A stretch of 64,000 nt of DNA, taken from Magnetococcales bacterium (lineage in GTDB: Bacteria; Pseudomonadota; Magnetococcia; Magnetococcales; Magnetaquicoccaceae). The stretch spans positions 1 to 64,000 of the forward strand of contig JADFWP010000008.1 in NCBI GenBank assembly GCA_015234115.1, written 5' to 3'. The notes below the pieces were generated by a model that saw nothing but the letters and a program-made list of their open reading frames with translations, was not told the origin of the DNA and searched no databases. Position 1 is the first letter of the stretch. Each line of letters starts with the position of its first letter. Positions 17,425 to 25,995 of the stretch are shown one piece after another. Both the position numbers and the translations under genes were made by a program.

Positions 17425-17811
17425 ATGGCTCTTTTTCTGGGAATCGCGATTGGTGTGATGTCGGTACTGTTGCTGTTCGTACCGCTCGTCGGGGGCTATC
17501 TGACCGTATTGCCTGGGGTGCTGGCCTTTTTTGTCGGTCGGGCCGGAGCGGTCGCGGCTCTGGTCGGCGTGGTGATCAACGCGGGGCATGTGTTGTTGCT
17601 GTCGGATTTCATCCGCTTCAACGCCACTGCCGGGATTCGGGCAGGGGTCTATCGTCCGGCGATGATCTATGTGGGGTTGGCCCTGTTGCAGGTGGCTGCC
17701 GGGGTGGTGATCGTCCATCGTCACCTTGCCGCGGCTTCGGGGGGAACCGGGTCCAAAGCGGCTGCGGCTGCCTTCCGGTCCAGGCCCAAACCAAGACGCG
17801 GCGCCAGATGA
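17425..17811 (+). CDS. Small hydrophobic membrane protein
   Basis: A 128-residue protein that I do not recognise. It has about three membrane helices (LFLGIAIGVMSVLLLFVPLV, then VLPGVLAFFVGRAGAVAALV, then PAMIYVGLALLQVAAGVVIV) and a basic C-terminal tail rich in Ala and Arg. GGGGAGA lies nine bases before the ATG at 17425; the ATG at 17404 would add an unlikely charged lead. The last 91 bases overlap the convergent tesA gene. The interval 17168-17424 upstream contains only a CCCCAAATGGGG palindrome near 17263. Confidence 0.65.
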   Translation: MALFLGIAIGVMSVLLLFVPLVGGYLTVLPGVLAFFVGRAGAVAALVGVVINAGHVLLLSDFIRFNATAGIRAGVYRPAMIYVGLALLQVAAGVVIVHRHLAAASGGTGSKAAAAAFRSRPKPRRGAR

Positions 17812-18419
17812 CCCCAGACATTTTCCAGAATCACCCGATAGCCCGCAGCCGTGGGATGGATGCCATCGGGTTGATTGAGCGCCGGGTCTCCGGCCACTCC
17901 CTCCAGAAAAAAGGGAATCAGCGTGGCGCCGGTTTCTGTGGCCACTTCCGGATAGATGGCCTGGAACCGGGTTTCGTAACCGGCTCCGTAGTTGGGGGGC
18001 AGTCGCATGCCGCCAAGCAGCGGATCCACGTTGGCGGCGCGCAATCTGGTGAGGATCTGGACCAGATTCTGTTTCATGGCCTCCAGGTCCAGGCCGCGCA
18101 GACCGTCGTTGGCCCCCAGCACCACGATGGCGATCACCGGGCGGGAACGCAGCGCCCACTCCAGGCGGTAGAGGCCGCCGGTCGTGGTATCCCCGGAGAC
18201 GCCGGCATTGATCACCCGGTGGGGAAACCCTTCTTCCCGGAGTCGTTTTTGCAGCAGGGAGGGGTAGCTCTCGCCGGTGGCGACGCCGAAACCGGCGGTC
18301 AGGCTGTCCCCCAGACAGAGGATCGCGGGGGGGTCGGTGGCAGGGGTGGCGTCGGCGCCCATGAGCAGGATTCCCAACAAAAAGGTGAAAAGGGATGTCA
18401 GACGGAGGTGTGGTGACAT
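17721..18419 (-). CDS. tesA: SGNH-type lysophospholipase/arylesterase
   Basis: A 232-residue exported GDSL esterase of the TesA group. It has a signal peptide (LTSLFTFLLGILLMGADA), block I CLGDSLTAGFGV with Ser nucleophile, block II with INAGVSGDTTTGGLYRLEW, block III VLGANDGLRG (Gly/Asn oxyanion residues) and block V PDGIHPTAAGY with the Asp-His pair. It acts in the periplasm on acyl esters and lysophospholipids. The C-terminus has a 20-residue Ala/Pro-rich extension. Its start codon overlaps that of the divergent ybbA-like gene by two bases, an extreme version of the tesA-ybbA divergence known from enterobacteria. Confidence 0.9.
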   Translation of the reverse strand: MSPHLRLTSLFTFLLGILLMGADATPATDPPAILCLGDSLTAGFGVATGESYPSLLQKRLREEGFPHRVINAGVSGDTTTGGLYRLEWALRSRPVIAIVVLGANDGLRGLDLEAMKQNLVQILTRLRAANVDPLLGGMRLPPNYGAGYETRFQAIYPEVATETGATLIPFFLEGVAGDPALNQPDGIHPTAAGYRVILENVWGHLAPRLGLGLDRKAAAAALDPVPPEAAAR

Positions 18420-19119
18420 GATTGCGTTGTCATCTTTGGTCTATGGGGTGACGCACGCCGGACGGCGGCTGGAGATTCTGCGCGGCGTGGATCTTGCCGT
18501 GGCCGCCGGGGAGATCGTGGCCCTGACCGGTCCGTCCGGGAGCGGCAAAAGCACTCTTTTGTCCCTGATCGCAGGCGTGGAAGTGCCCACGGCTGGTCGC
18601 ATCCGGGTCGCCGGGGTGGATTATGCCGGACTTTCCCAGGACGAGCTGGCCCGCCTGCGCGGCAGACGGATGGGGATCGTGTTTCAGGATTTTCATCTCA
18701 TCACCACCTTGACCGCTTTGGAAAACGTTGCTTTGCCATTGGATCTGGCCGGCCTTCCGGATGCCCTGGAGCAGGCGCGCCGGTTGCTCGATCAGGTGGG
18801 GCTGGGGGATCGGCTGCACCATCGTCCGTTGGAGCTTTCGGGCGGGGAGCAGCAACGGGTGGCCATCGCTCGCGCTTTTGTGGCCCGTCCGGCCCTGATT
18901 CTGGCCGATGAGCCGACCGGCAACCTTGATCCCGAGACCGGCCATCGGATCATGGATTTGTTGTTCCGACTGGCCCGCAGTTGGCAGGCCGCCATGGTGC
19001 TGGTGACCCATCAGCCGGAGCTGGCGGCCCGCGCCGATCACCATTACCGGCTGGATGGGGGAACCCTACAAAAAATGGCGCCCCAGGGCAATCCTTTTTG
19101 CGCCGGAGATCGCGTCTGA
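18418..19119 (+). CDS. ybbA: LolD/YbbA-type ABC transporter ATPase
   Basis: A 233-residue ABC ATPase of the MacB/LolD/YbbA group. It has Walker [11 protein letters not shown]-loop VFQDFHLI, signature [15 protein letters not shown] and Walker [14 protein letters not shown] with the H-loop THQ. GGAGG lies nine bases before the ATG at 18418. In enterobacteria ybbA is followed by the large permease gene ybbP; here the next gene encodes an Rpn-like nuclease and no permease is within reach, so the ATPase is either orphaned or works with a distant partner. The C-terminus is extended by about 15 residues beyond the core fold. Confidence 0.88.
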   Translation: MIALSSLVYGVTHAGRRLEILRGVDLAVAAGEIVALTGPSGSGKSTLLSLIAGVEVPTAGRIRVAGVDYAGLSQDELARLRGRRMGIVFQDFHLITTLTALENVALPLDLAGLPDALEQARRLLDQVGLGDRLHHRPLELSGGEQQRVAIARAFVARPALILADEPTGNLDPETGHRIMDLLFRLARSWQAAMVLVTHQPELAARADHHYRLDGGTLQKMAPQGNPFCAGDRV

Positions 19120-19157
19120 CCGCTGTTGATCCTGACTGTGAAGGGGAGGCCAAGGAG

Positions 19158-20114
19158 ATGAAAAGAGATCGTTCGCTGGTCACGTTTGATTGGGCCTTGA
19201 AACGTCTGTTGCGCAGCAAGGCCAATTTCAATATTCTGGAAGGTCTTTTGAGCGAATTGCTCATGACCGATATCCAGATCATCGAAATCCTGGAGAGCGA
19301 GAGCAATCAGGAGGATCGGCTCGACAAGTACAACCGGGTTGATCTGAAGGTCCGGAATGGCCAGGGGGAGGTGATCCTGATCGAACTGCAATACGAGCGG
19401 GAGTTCGATTATCTGCAACGGGTGCTCTATGGCGTGTCCAGAACGATCACCGAGCATCTGGACGCAAGCGATCCCTATTCCCGCCTGCCCAAGGTGATTT
19501 CGGTCAGCATTCTCTATTTTGATCTGGGCCAGGGCGATGATTACATCTACCACGGCACCACCTCGTTCAAGGGGCTGCACACCCATGACGAATTGGTGCT
19601 GAACGAGGGCCAGAAGGATCTGTTCCGTCGCCAGTTGGTGTCGGAAATCTTTCCGGAATTCTATCTGCTCAAGGTCAACCGTTTCAACGACGTGGCCCGC
19701 GATCCATTGGACGAGTGGATCTATTTTCTCAAGAATGGTGAAATCCGTGCGGAATTCACCGCCCGTGGTCTGGACAAGGCCAAGGAGTTGTTGGACATTC
19801 TGAAACTTCCGGCAGCCGAACGTCGGGCGTATGAGCGCTATCGGGAGGATCTCCATTTCCAGGCCAGCATGGTGGAATCGACCTGGGTGGCGGGCCGGCT
19901 GGAGGGCCGGCGGGAAGGCAAACGGGAAGGCAAACGGGAAGAGCGGATCGAAATGATGCTGGAGCTGCTTCAGGAGCGTTTCGGTGCGGTGCCGGATTGG
20001 GTGCAGGCCAGACTGGCCGCCGCCGACCCCGAAACCTTGAAAAGGTGGGGCAAGAGGATGATGGGTGCTGAAACCATGGAACAGGTGTTTCGGTCAGAGG
20101 CGTCAGACGATTGA
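19158..20114 (+). CDS. Rpn/YhgA-like PD-(D/E)XK nuclease family protein
   Basis: A 318-residue protein of the Rpn recombination-promoting nuclease/putative transposase group. It opens with FDWALKRLL (the motif following a basic start), carries the nuclease core VDLKVRNGQGEVILIELQYE with Asp and Glu-x-Gln, and ends in an Arg/Lys/Glu-rich repeat region (GRREGKREGKREER) followed by a DUF4351-like helix ending near RWGKRM. Such genes are abundant and mobile in many genomes; E. coli RpnA has DNase activity and raises RecA-independent recombination. ATG 19158 follows GGGGAGG at eight bases. LOG-family gene starts six bases downstream. Confidence 0.85.
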   Translation: MKRDRSLVTFDWALKRLLRSKANFNILEGLLSELLMTDIQIIEILESESNQEDRLDKYNRVDLKVRNGQGEVILIELQYEREFDYLQRVLYGVSRTITEHLDASDPYSRLPKVISVSILYFDLGQGDDYIYHGTTSFKGLHTHDELVLNEGQKDLFRRQLVSEIFPEFYLLKVNRFNDVARDPLDEWIYFLKNGEIRAEFTARGLDKAKELLDILKLPAAERRAYERYREDLHFQASMVESTWVAGRLEGRREGKREGKREERIEMMLELLQERFGAVPDWVQARLAAADPETLKRWGKRMMGAETMEQVFRSEASDD

Positions 20115-20120
20115 GGAATC

Positions 20121-20777
20121 ATGAAAGAGATCGAGGATTTCAAGACCAGCGAAGCATGGCGGGTATTCCGCATTCAGGCCGAATTGATCGACGGCATCGA
20201 GTCGTTACGGGGGTTGGGACCGGCGGTGACCATTTTCGGTTCGGCCCGCACGCCCGACTCTTCACCCTACTACAAGGCGGCCCGCAAGGTGGCCAGGGCC
20301 TTGTCCCGCAAGGGGGTTTCGATCATCACCGGCGGCGGGCCGGGGATCATGGAGGCGGCCAACCGGGGGTGTTACCAGAATGGCGGCATTTCGGTCGGAT
20401 TGAACATCGAGTTGCCTTTTGAGGAGTATTCCAACAGCTATCTCGATATCCGGATCGTCTTTCGCTATTTCTTTGTGCGCAAACTGATGTTCGCCAAATA
20501 TGCCGAGGCGATGATCGTCTTTCCCGGCGGTTTCGGCACCCTGGACGAACTGTTCGAGGCCTTGACCCTGGTGCAGACCCGCAAGACCCGTCCTTTTCCC
20601 ATGATCCTGTTCGGTTCGGAGTATTGGCATGGACTGGTCGAATGGATGAAAAAGACCCAGTTGGCTGCCGGTACCATCTCCCCGGAAGATGTGGAATTGT
20701 TCATGGTCACGGATGATCCCAAGGCGGTGGTGCGGACCGTTCTGGATTCCCTGGCAAAGCACAAAAAAACGCGATGA
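20121..20777 (+). CDS. LOG-family nucleotide-binding protein (cytokinin riboside 5'-monophosphate phosphoribohydrolase-like)
   Basis: A 218-residue Rossmann protein of the TIGR00730/LOG ('lysine decarboxylase-like') family. It has IFGSART, then GGGPGIMEAANRG (about 72) and PGGFGTLDELFE (about 134), the two signature blocks that form the phosphoribohydrolase site. Bacterial homologues cleave AMP or N6-modified AMP to base and ribose phosphate; others such as PpnN act on purine monophosphates in the stringent response. TGAGG lies just before the ATG. It follows the Rpn gene by six bases, while acnB downstream has its own promoter. Confidence 0.88.
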   Translation: MKEIEDFKTSEAWRVFRIQAELIDGIESLRGLGPAVTIFGSARTPDSSPYYKAARKVARALSRKGVSIITGGGPGIMEAANRGCYQNGGISVGLNIELPFEEYSNSYLDIRIVFRYFFVRKLMFAKYAEAMIVFPGGFGTLDELFEALTLVQTRKTRPFPMILFGSEYWHGLVEWMKKTQLAAGTISPEDVELFMVTDDPKAVVRTVLDSLAKHKKTR

Positions 20778-20778
20778 C

Positions 20779-20807
20779 TTGCCAACCGGGTGATATTGGA
20801 TTATGGT
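20779..20807 (+). promoter_or_regulatory. Predicted sigma-70 promoter of acnB
   Basis: TTGCCA at 20779-20784 and TATGGT at 20802-20807 are separated by exactly 17 bases and lie about 75 bases before the acnB ATG. A GAAGGAGAA ribosome site stands shortly before that ATG. Confidence 0.5.
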
Positions 20808-20883
20808 AGCCTAAAGATGCGTCCCTTGGCGGACGTCCCACGAAAAAGGCTGCCGTACTTCCCATCGAAGGAGAATCCATTCC

Positions 20884-23418
20884 ATGCTCGAAGCCTATCG
20901 TCAACATGTCGAAGAACGTGCCAAACAGGGTGTTCCGCCCCTTCCGCTGACCGCGCAACAGACCTCTGAAGTGACGGCGCTGTTGCAGAATCCCCCGGCA
21001 GGCGAAGCGGAATTCCTGAAGAATCTCCTCGTCAATCAGGTCCCTCCGGGTGTGGATGATGCGGCCAAGGTCAAGGCAGAGTTTCTCGACAACGTGGCTC
21101 AAGGCAAGGTCTCCTGCGCGGTGATCAGTCGTCAGGAGGCCGCCCGCCTTTTGGGGACCATGATCGGTGGTTTCAATGTCATGCCGCTGATCCGCCTGCT
21201 CGACGATGCCGAACTGGCCGCCGAGGCCGTGGCCGCGCTTTCCAACACCCTGATGATTTATGATGCCTTCGAGACCCTGGCAACCAAGGCCAAAAGCAAT
21301 GCCAACGCCAAACAGGTGTTGCAGAACTGGGCCGATGCCACCTGGTTCACCTCCCGTCCGCCCATGCCCGAGGAGGTGACCGTCACCCTGTTCCAGGTGG
21401 CGGGCGAAACCAATACCGATGACCTCTCCCCGGCCTCCGAGGCGTGGAGCCGTCCCGATGTTCCGGTCCATGCGCTTTCCATGCTGGGGACCCGTCAGCC
21501 CGGCTCTCTGGAAGAGATTGCCCGCCTGAAACAGAAAGGGCACCCTCTGGCCTATCTCGGGGATGTGGTCGGCACCGGTTCTTCCCGCAAGTCGGCGGTC
21601 AATTCTCTGCTTTGGCATATCGGTAATGACATTCCCTTTGTCCCGGCCAAGCGGACCGGCGGCGTGGTGATCGGTGGCACGATTGCGCCGATCTTCTTCA
21701 ATACCGCCGAAGATTCGGGCATGCTGCCGATCCAGTGTGATGTCAGTGCCTTGAAGAATGGCGATGTGGTCACCATCAACACCCGCACCGGGACCATCAG
21801 CCGGGATGGCGCTGTGGTGACCCGCTTTCAGGTCAAGCCCGACACCCTGCCGGACGAAGTGCGGGCCGGTGGCCGGGTCAATCTTATCGTGGGTCGCAAG
21901 CTCACGGCCAAAGCCCGCGAAACCCTGGGCATGCCGCCGATCCAGTTGTTCCTGGCGCCCGAAAGCCCACCGGATACCGGCAAGGGCTATACCCTGGCCC
22001 AGAAGATGGTCGGCAAGGCCGTGGGCAAGACCGGCGTGCGTCCGGGCGAGTATTGCGAACCCACCATGACCACGGTCGGCTCGCAAGATACCACCGGTCC
22101 CATGACCCGCGACGAAATCAAGGAACTCGCCTGCCTCGGCTTCTCGGCGGATTTCGTGATCCAGTCGTTCTGCCATACCGCAGCCTATCCCAAGGCCGTG
22201 GATGTCCAGACCCACAAGACCCTGCCGGGCTTCTTCGAGGAGCGGGGCGGGGTGGCCTTGCGTCCCGGTGACGGCATCATCCACTCCTGGCTCAACCGCA
22301 TGTGCCTGCCCGATACCGTCGGCACGGGCGGGGATTCCCACACCCGGTTCCCGATCGGCATCTCCTTCCCGGCTGGATCGGGCCTGGTGGCCTTTGCGGC
22401 GGCCACCGGCGCCATGCCGCTGGTCATGCCGGAATCGGTGCTGATCCGTTTCACCGGCACCATGCAACCCGGCGTCACCTTGCGGGATCTGGTCAACGCC
22501 ATCCCCTATGTGGCCATCCAGAAGGGCTTGCTGACCGTGGCCAAGGCTGGCAAAAAGAATGTCTTCTCCGGTTGCATCCTGGAGATCGAAGGGCTGCCCG
22601 ATCTGAAAGTCGAGCAGGCGTTCGAGTTGAGCGATGCCTCCGCAGAGCGGTCGGCAGCGGCCTGCACCGTGCTGTTGAACAAGGAACCGGTGATCGAATA
22701 CATCCGTTCCAATGTCACCTTGCTCAAGACCATGCTCAATCAGGGCTATCAGTCTGCCACGGCGATTTCCAGGCGCATTGCCGCCATGGAAGCCTGGTTG
22801 GCCAATCCCACCCTGCTGCAACCCGATCCGGATGCCGAATATGCCGCCGTGGTCGAGATCGATCTCAACACGATCAAGGAGCCGATTCTCGCCTGCCCCA
22901 ACGATCCGGACGATGTGAAGCTGCTGTCCGAAGTGGCTGGCACCCCGGTGGATGAGGTTTTCATTGGTTCGTGCATGACCAACATCGGCCATTTCCGTGC
23001 CACGGCCAAGATCCTCGACAATCAGCCGCCGGTGCCGGGCCGTTTGTGGATGTCGCCGCCCACCCGCATGGACGAACGGCAATTGATTTCCGAAGGGGTG
23101 TACAGCACCTTTGGCAAATCCGGTGCCCGCATGGAAATTCCGGGTTGTTCGCTCTGCATGGGCAATCAGGCGCGGGTGCGGGACAACACCACGGTGGTTT
23201 CGACCTCGACCCGCAACTTCAACAACCGCATGGGCAACGGCTCCAAGGTCTTTCTCTCTTCGGCGGAAGTGGCGGCCATCGCCTCTCAGCTCGGGCGTCT
23301 GCCCACGGTGGAAGAGTACATGAAGATCATGGAGGAGCGGGTGGCCCCGAAGTCGGCCAATGTTTACAAGTACCTGAACTTCCATGAAATCCCCAACTAC
23401 GAGCAAACCGCGGCCTGA
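20884..23418 (+). CDS. acnB: Aconitate hydratase B
   Basis: An 844-residue TCA-cycle aconitase B, close to the usual length of about 865. The order is AcnB type: HEAT-like N-terminal domain (1-160), the swivel domain ([19 protein letters not shown] near 180), then the catalytic domains. The three [4Fe-4S] ligands are in [13 protein letters not shown] (about 697) and [10 protein letters not shown] (754 and 757). It interconverts citrate and isocitrate and often also hydrates 2-methylaconitate. In other bacteria it also binds mRNA when the cluster is lost. It has its own predicted promoter and a strong terminator cluster. Confidence 0.95.
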   Translation: MLEAYRQHVEERAKQGVPPLPLTAQQTSEVTALLQNPPAGEAEFLKNLLVNQVPPGVDDAAKVKAEFLDNVAQGKVSCAVISRQEAARLLGTMIGGFNVMPLIRLLDDAELAAEAVAALSNTLMIYDAFETLATKAKSNANAKQVLQNWADATWFTSRPPMPEEVTVTLFQVAGETNTDDLSPASEAWSRPDVPVHALSMLGTRQPGSLEEIARLKQKGHPLAYLGDVVGTGSSRKSAVNSLLWHIGNDIPFVPAKRTGGVVIGGTIAPIFFNTAEDSGMLPIQCDVSALKNGDVVTINTRTGTISRDGAVVTRFQVKPDTLPDEVRAGGRVNLIVGRKLTAKARETLGMPPIQLFLAPESPPDTGKGYTLAQKMVGKAVGKTGVRPGEYCEPTMTTVGSQDTTGPMTRDEIKELACLGFSADFVIQSFCHTAAYPKAVDVQTHKTLPGFFEERGGVALRPGDGIIHSWLNRMCLPDTVGTGGDSHTRFPIGISFPAGSGLVAFAAATGAMPLVMPESVLIRFTGTMQPGVTLRDLVNAIPYVAIQKGLLTVAKAGKKNVFSGCILEIEGLPDLKVEQAFELSDASAERSAAACTVLLNKEPVIEYIRSNVTLLKTMLNQGYQSATAISRRIAAMEAWLANPTLLQPDPDAEYAAVVEIDLNTIKEPILACPNDPDDVKLLSEVAGTPVDEVFIGSCMTNIGHFRATAKILDNQPPVPGRLWMSPPTRMDERQLISEGVYSTFGKSGARMEIPGCSLCMGNQARVRDNTTVVSTSTRNFNNRMGNGSKVFLSSAEVAAIASQLGRLPTVEEYMKIMEERVAPKSANVYKYLNFHEIPNYEQTAA

Positions 23419-23443
23419 TCCGGATTGCTGGTGAAGTCAAAAG

Positions 23444-23477
23444 AAACGCCCAGGGCTGCCTGGGCGTTTCTTTTTTT
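23444..23477 (+). terminator. Rho-independent terminator of acnB
   Basis: AAACGCCCAGG (23444-23454), loop GCTG, CCTGGGCGTTT (23459-23469), then C and seven T. A perfect 11-bp stem with a T-tract, 26 bases past the acnB stop. Confidence 0.92.
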
Positions 23478-23504
23478 ATGGTGCGCCCAGGCAGGGCGCA
23501 CCAT
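23478..23504. repeat. Central hairpin of a three-hairpin stack
   Basis: ATGGTGCGCCC (23478-23488) and GGGCGCACCAT (23494-23504) form a perfect 11-bp stem around AGGCA. It sits exactly between the two terminators and lets the whole of 23459-23520 fold as one long imperfect palindrome. Confidence 0.85.
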
Positions 23505-23536
23505 AAAAAAAACGCCCAGGAAACCCTGGGCGTTTT
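23505..23536 (-). terminator. Rho-independent terminator facing acnB
   Basis: AAAACGCCCAGG (23509-23520) and CCTGGGCGTTTT (23525-23536) form a stem that, read on the minus strand, runs into eight T (complement of 23505-23512). It ends the transcript of the small exported Lys-rich protein gene at 23572. Its stem is nearly the same sequence as the acnB terminator. Confidence 0.9.
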
Positions 23537-23571
23537 TTCTTTGGATCGGGGGAAATCGCCCGATCGTGGAA

Positions 23572-23868
23572 TTACCGTGCGCCGCCGGTATCCCACTGTC
23601 CGGCATTGCCGCCGGCTCCGGCGCCGAAATCATTGGCACCAGCCGTTTTTTGCCGTTTGGATTTTTTCGCTTTTTTCTTTTTCTTCTTCTTCTTGTCGAT
23701 TGTGGTGGCCTGATCTTCATCCACAATCTGGACCGAATCCGCCGAAGCCATGATCAAGGGCTTGGAGGGCAGGGCGAGATCTTCGGAGGAGAGCGCAGTC
23801 GCGGAAGCGGTGCCCGCACCAGCGGCCATGCCCAACAGCATGGCGATCATCAACAGATTTTTCTTCAT
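23572..23868 (-). CDS. Small exported Lys-rich protein 1
   Basis: A 98-residue protein of unknown function. It has a clear signal peptide (MKKNLLMIAMLLGMAAGAG, cleavage near ASA), a short acidic middle part, then a run of eight Lys followed by AKKSKRQK and a Gly/Ala/Asn-rich tail ending WDTGGAR. The ATG at 23868 has AAGGAT nine bases upstream; an upstream ATG adds 13 non-signal residues. It lies 70 bases from a second small exported Lys-rich gene on the same strand. The layout (signal, acidic linker, poly-Lys) suggests a periplasmic or surface polyanion binder, as inference only. Confidence 0.75.
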   Translation of the reverse strand: MKKNLLMIAMLLGMAAGAGTASATALSSEDLALPSKPLIMASADSVQIVDEDQATTIDKKKKKKKKAKKSKRQKTAGANDFGAGAGGNAGQWDTGGAR

Positions 23869-23938
23869 CAATCGGTATCCTTGAGCGAAAAAAGGTGGAA
23901 AAGACATCTCTGTGAGGCGGTGTTAACGCCTCAGGAGA

Positions 23939-24208
23939 TCATTTGGGGGCCATGGGGTCGGTTTTGCTGCCAGCGGTCTTGGCGGCGGCTTTTTTCTTGG
24001 CCTTTTTGGCTTTTTTCTTGGTGGCCTTGGTGTGCGTGGCGCTCTTGTCCGTCTTGTCGGTCGTGGCGGTCGTGGCATGGGTATCGGCAGCAGCAGCGGC
24101 CATGGTCATGGAACCTTGGCTGTTGCCAGCCATTTGTCCCGCATCCACCGTGGCGACCGCAGCCATCAAGCCCAGAGCCAGGGCCAACGAGGTCAAACTC
24201 TTATTCAT
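23939..24208 (-). CDS. Small exported Lys/Ala/Thr-rich protein 2
   Basis: An 89-residue protein of unknown function with a signal peptide (SLTSLALALGLMAAVATVDA), a Met/Ala/Thr-rich middle and a histone-H1-like C-terminus made of KATKKKAKKAKKKAAAK. GGAG lies eight bases before the ATG at 24208. It is upstream of, and in the same direction as, the Lys-rich gene at 23572, with a GAGGCG/CGCCTC hairpin at 23914-23932 between them. The low-complexity tail makes homology calls unreliable. Confidence 0.75.
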   Translation of the reverse strand: MNKSLTSLALALGLMAAVATVDAGQMAGNSQGSMTMAAAAADTHATTATTDKTDKSATHTKATKKKAKKAKKKAAAKTAGSKTDPMAPK

Positions 24209-24327
24209 AGATCCAACTCCTTGTTTGAGTCCATTTTCGGGTTATGCTCTTAACGAGAGCTTGCAGACAGGATAGCACGTCTTGAGGATCTTGAATAGCC
24301 AAGTTGAAAAAAAATTCAACCAAGCCA

Positions 24328-25995
24328 TCATTCGGTTCCTCCTCCCGATTCCGAGGCGCAGTGGTTGCGCAGAAAATCGACCAGAACCGGGAGCGGCACC
24401 GGCTGCGGGCGCTGTTGTCCATCGGTCCAGGTGATTTCACCACAACGGACCGCATCGTGCAACGCCCCAAGAGTGTGCCAGCGGAGCACTCGTTCCGGCG
24501 CGAGGGAAAGCAGCCGACCGCCGCGCTCCAGAAAACGTTGCAGCATGCGATTGGTTTCCGGCCATTTTGGCAGGCGGGGAAGCGGGTAACGGCCGTCGCG
24601 GACCAGGGTGACCTGCCCTTCCGGATGGTGTTGCAGCCACTCCACCCCCTGTTCAAACCGATGAAAAATGGCTTTGGGGTGGAATTGGGTCTCGATCAAC
24701 CATAGCCGGGCGGGTTGGTTGTCCGCAGCGGGGAGTTCGATGGTGCCGATCTCTTCACCCTCCCTGGGGAGCGCCTCGCCGAACAGATAAAGTCGCAATA
24801 CCTGGGCAAGCCGTTCGGGACGCATGGGTTGATCGTGCAGGTTCCGGGCATGATGGAGCATCGTCTCCCAGGTGGCGGTCAGGCGTGTCAGGGGATCTTC
24901 GGGGGGAACCAGCGGCAGATCGAGCTGTTCTTGCAGGCAGCGGTTGGCCAGGGTCAGAACCACGCGCGGCGTGTTCCGGCCTGGCGGCAGGCGTGCCAGC
25001 AGCGTGGCCGGATCGAAAAGAAGTCCGGCCATGCCTTCCGGTCCCAGCACCGATTCCAGACGGCTCCGCACCAGCGCCTCGGCTTCGCTCCGGGCACAAC
25101 CGGTCATTTCGAAGCGGTTGCTTTCCATCCGGCCCACGGTCTGGGCGTTCCAGTGTTGCTGGCGCAACTCCTCCCAGAACTGTCCCCGGGCAAACAGCAC
25201 GGGCAGCGTCGCTTCCATCCGATCCACCAGAAAGGTGAGCAACAGATCCATGGCCGCATGCTGATCCGGCGAGCGCAGATCTTCCAGCCGATCCCAGCAG
25301 ATCAGGAATGGCATCCGGACCTGAGCGAGCAGCGCGCCCAGAGCGATCAGCAGGGCGCGCGCCTGATCTTCCATGGCTTCGGTTGTCATTCCGGAGCGGT
25401 CGAAACGGGCAGGCAGGTCGGCGAACGCGCGGATTTCACCCCGCAGCCAGGAGAGGGCCGCGCGGCGCTCAACGGCGGAACCGGGCAGCCGACGCACGAT
25501 CAACTCCACCAGTTCATGGGTCATCGGGGGCATGCGCTCCAGAAAGGAGGCGTTGCGCAGCTGTTTCCATTTGCGGGCAGCGGGGACGCCAGGAAGCAGC
25601 CGGTTGGCCAGATGGCGCCATGGGGTCGCGTTCTTTTCGTCCAGGGGGTGGTGCAGGGCTGTGGAGATTTCGCGCAGCAGATAGCCAAACGGCGCGATAC
25701 CGTTTTCGGGCGGGGTGATCAGGGCAAAGGCGGCGGGGCGTTTGCCGGTCTGACAGGCCAGACGCAGCCGGGCGGCCAGATGGCTTTTGCCGGTGCCCAC
25801 TTCGCCGAGGATCAGGGCTGCCAGAGGCTCGGACGGCGTGCGGGCGAGCTGGGCCAAAAGACGGCTCACCCCCTCGAAGGGAAGACGGTTGATTTCCGCC
25901 ACATCCACCCGTTGCAAGGTCCAGGGATCCGCCGCCGCCACCGAAGCCAGAGGATTGTGGTTGAGCAGGCGTTTGCGGATCCGGTCGGGTTTCAT
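24328..25995 (-). CDS. P-loop AAA-type ATPase of an uncharacterised two-gene cassette
   Basis: A 555-residue protein. Walker A is GEVGTGKS (64-71), close to the N-terminus, and the likely Walker B is MPFLICWDRLEDL (about 228-240), where the acidic pair is replaced by a single Asp before Arg. A third block with RFEMTGCARSEAEALVRSRL and the later NTPRVVLTLANRCLQE resemble sensor and lid regions of STAND/ORC-like ATPases. The C-terminal 170 residues have a compact domain (RLWLIETQFHPKAIF...) I cannot name. The start at 25995 overlaps the TGA of the upstream gene (ATGA), so the two products are probably made in fixed ratio. Function unknown; candidates are DNA-bound ATPase, defence or segregation. 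Confidence 0.8.
   Translation of the reverse strand: MKPDRIRKRLLNHNPLASVAAADPWTLQRVDVAEINRLPFEGVSRLLAQLARTPSEPLAALILGEVGTGKSHLAARLRLACQTGKRPAAFALITPPENGIAPFGYLLREISTALHHPLDEKNATPWRHLANRLLPGVPAARKWKQLRNASFLERMPPMTHELVELIVRRLPGSAVERRAALSWLRGEIRAFADLPARFDRSGMTTEAMEDQARALLIALGALLAQVRMPFLICWDRLEDLRSPDQHAAMDLLLTFLVDRMEATLPVLFARGQFWEELRQQHWNAQTVGRMESNRFEMTGCARSEAEALVRSRLESVLGPEGMAGLLFDPATLLARLPPGRNTPRVVLTLANRCLQEQLDLPLVPPEDPLTRLTATWETMLHHARNLHDQPMRPERLAQVLRLYLFGEALPREGEEIGTIELPAADNQPARLWLIETQFHPKAIFHRFEQGVEWLQHHPEGQVTLVRDGRYPLPRLPKWPETNRMLQRFLERGGRLLSLAPERVLRWHTLGALHDAVRCGEITWTDGQQRPQPVPLPVLVDFLRNHCASESGGGTE

Noticed and set aside
20707-23406. An 899-codon open frame antisense to acnB
   Set aside because: It is a shadow of the strongly conserved acnB reading frame and has no recognisable domain.
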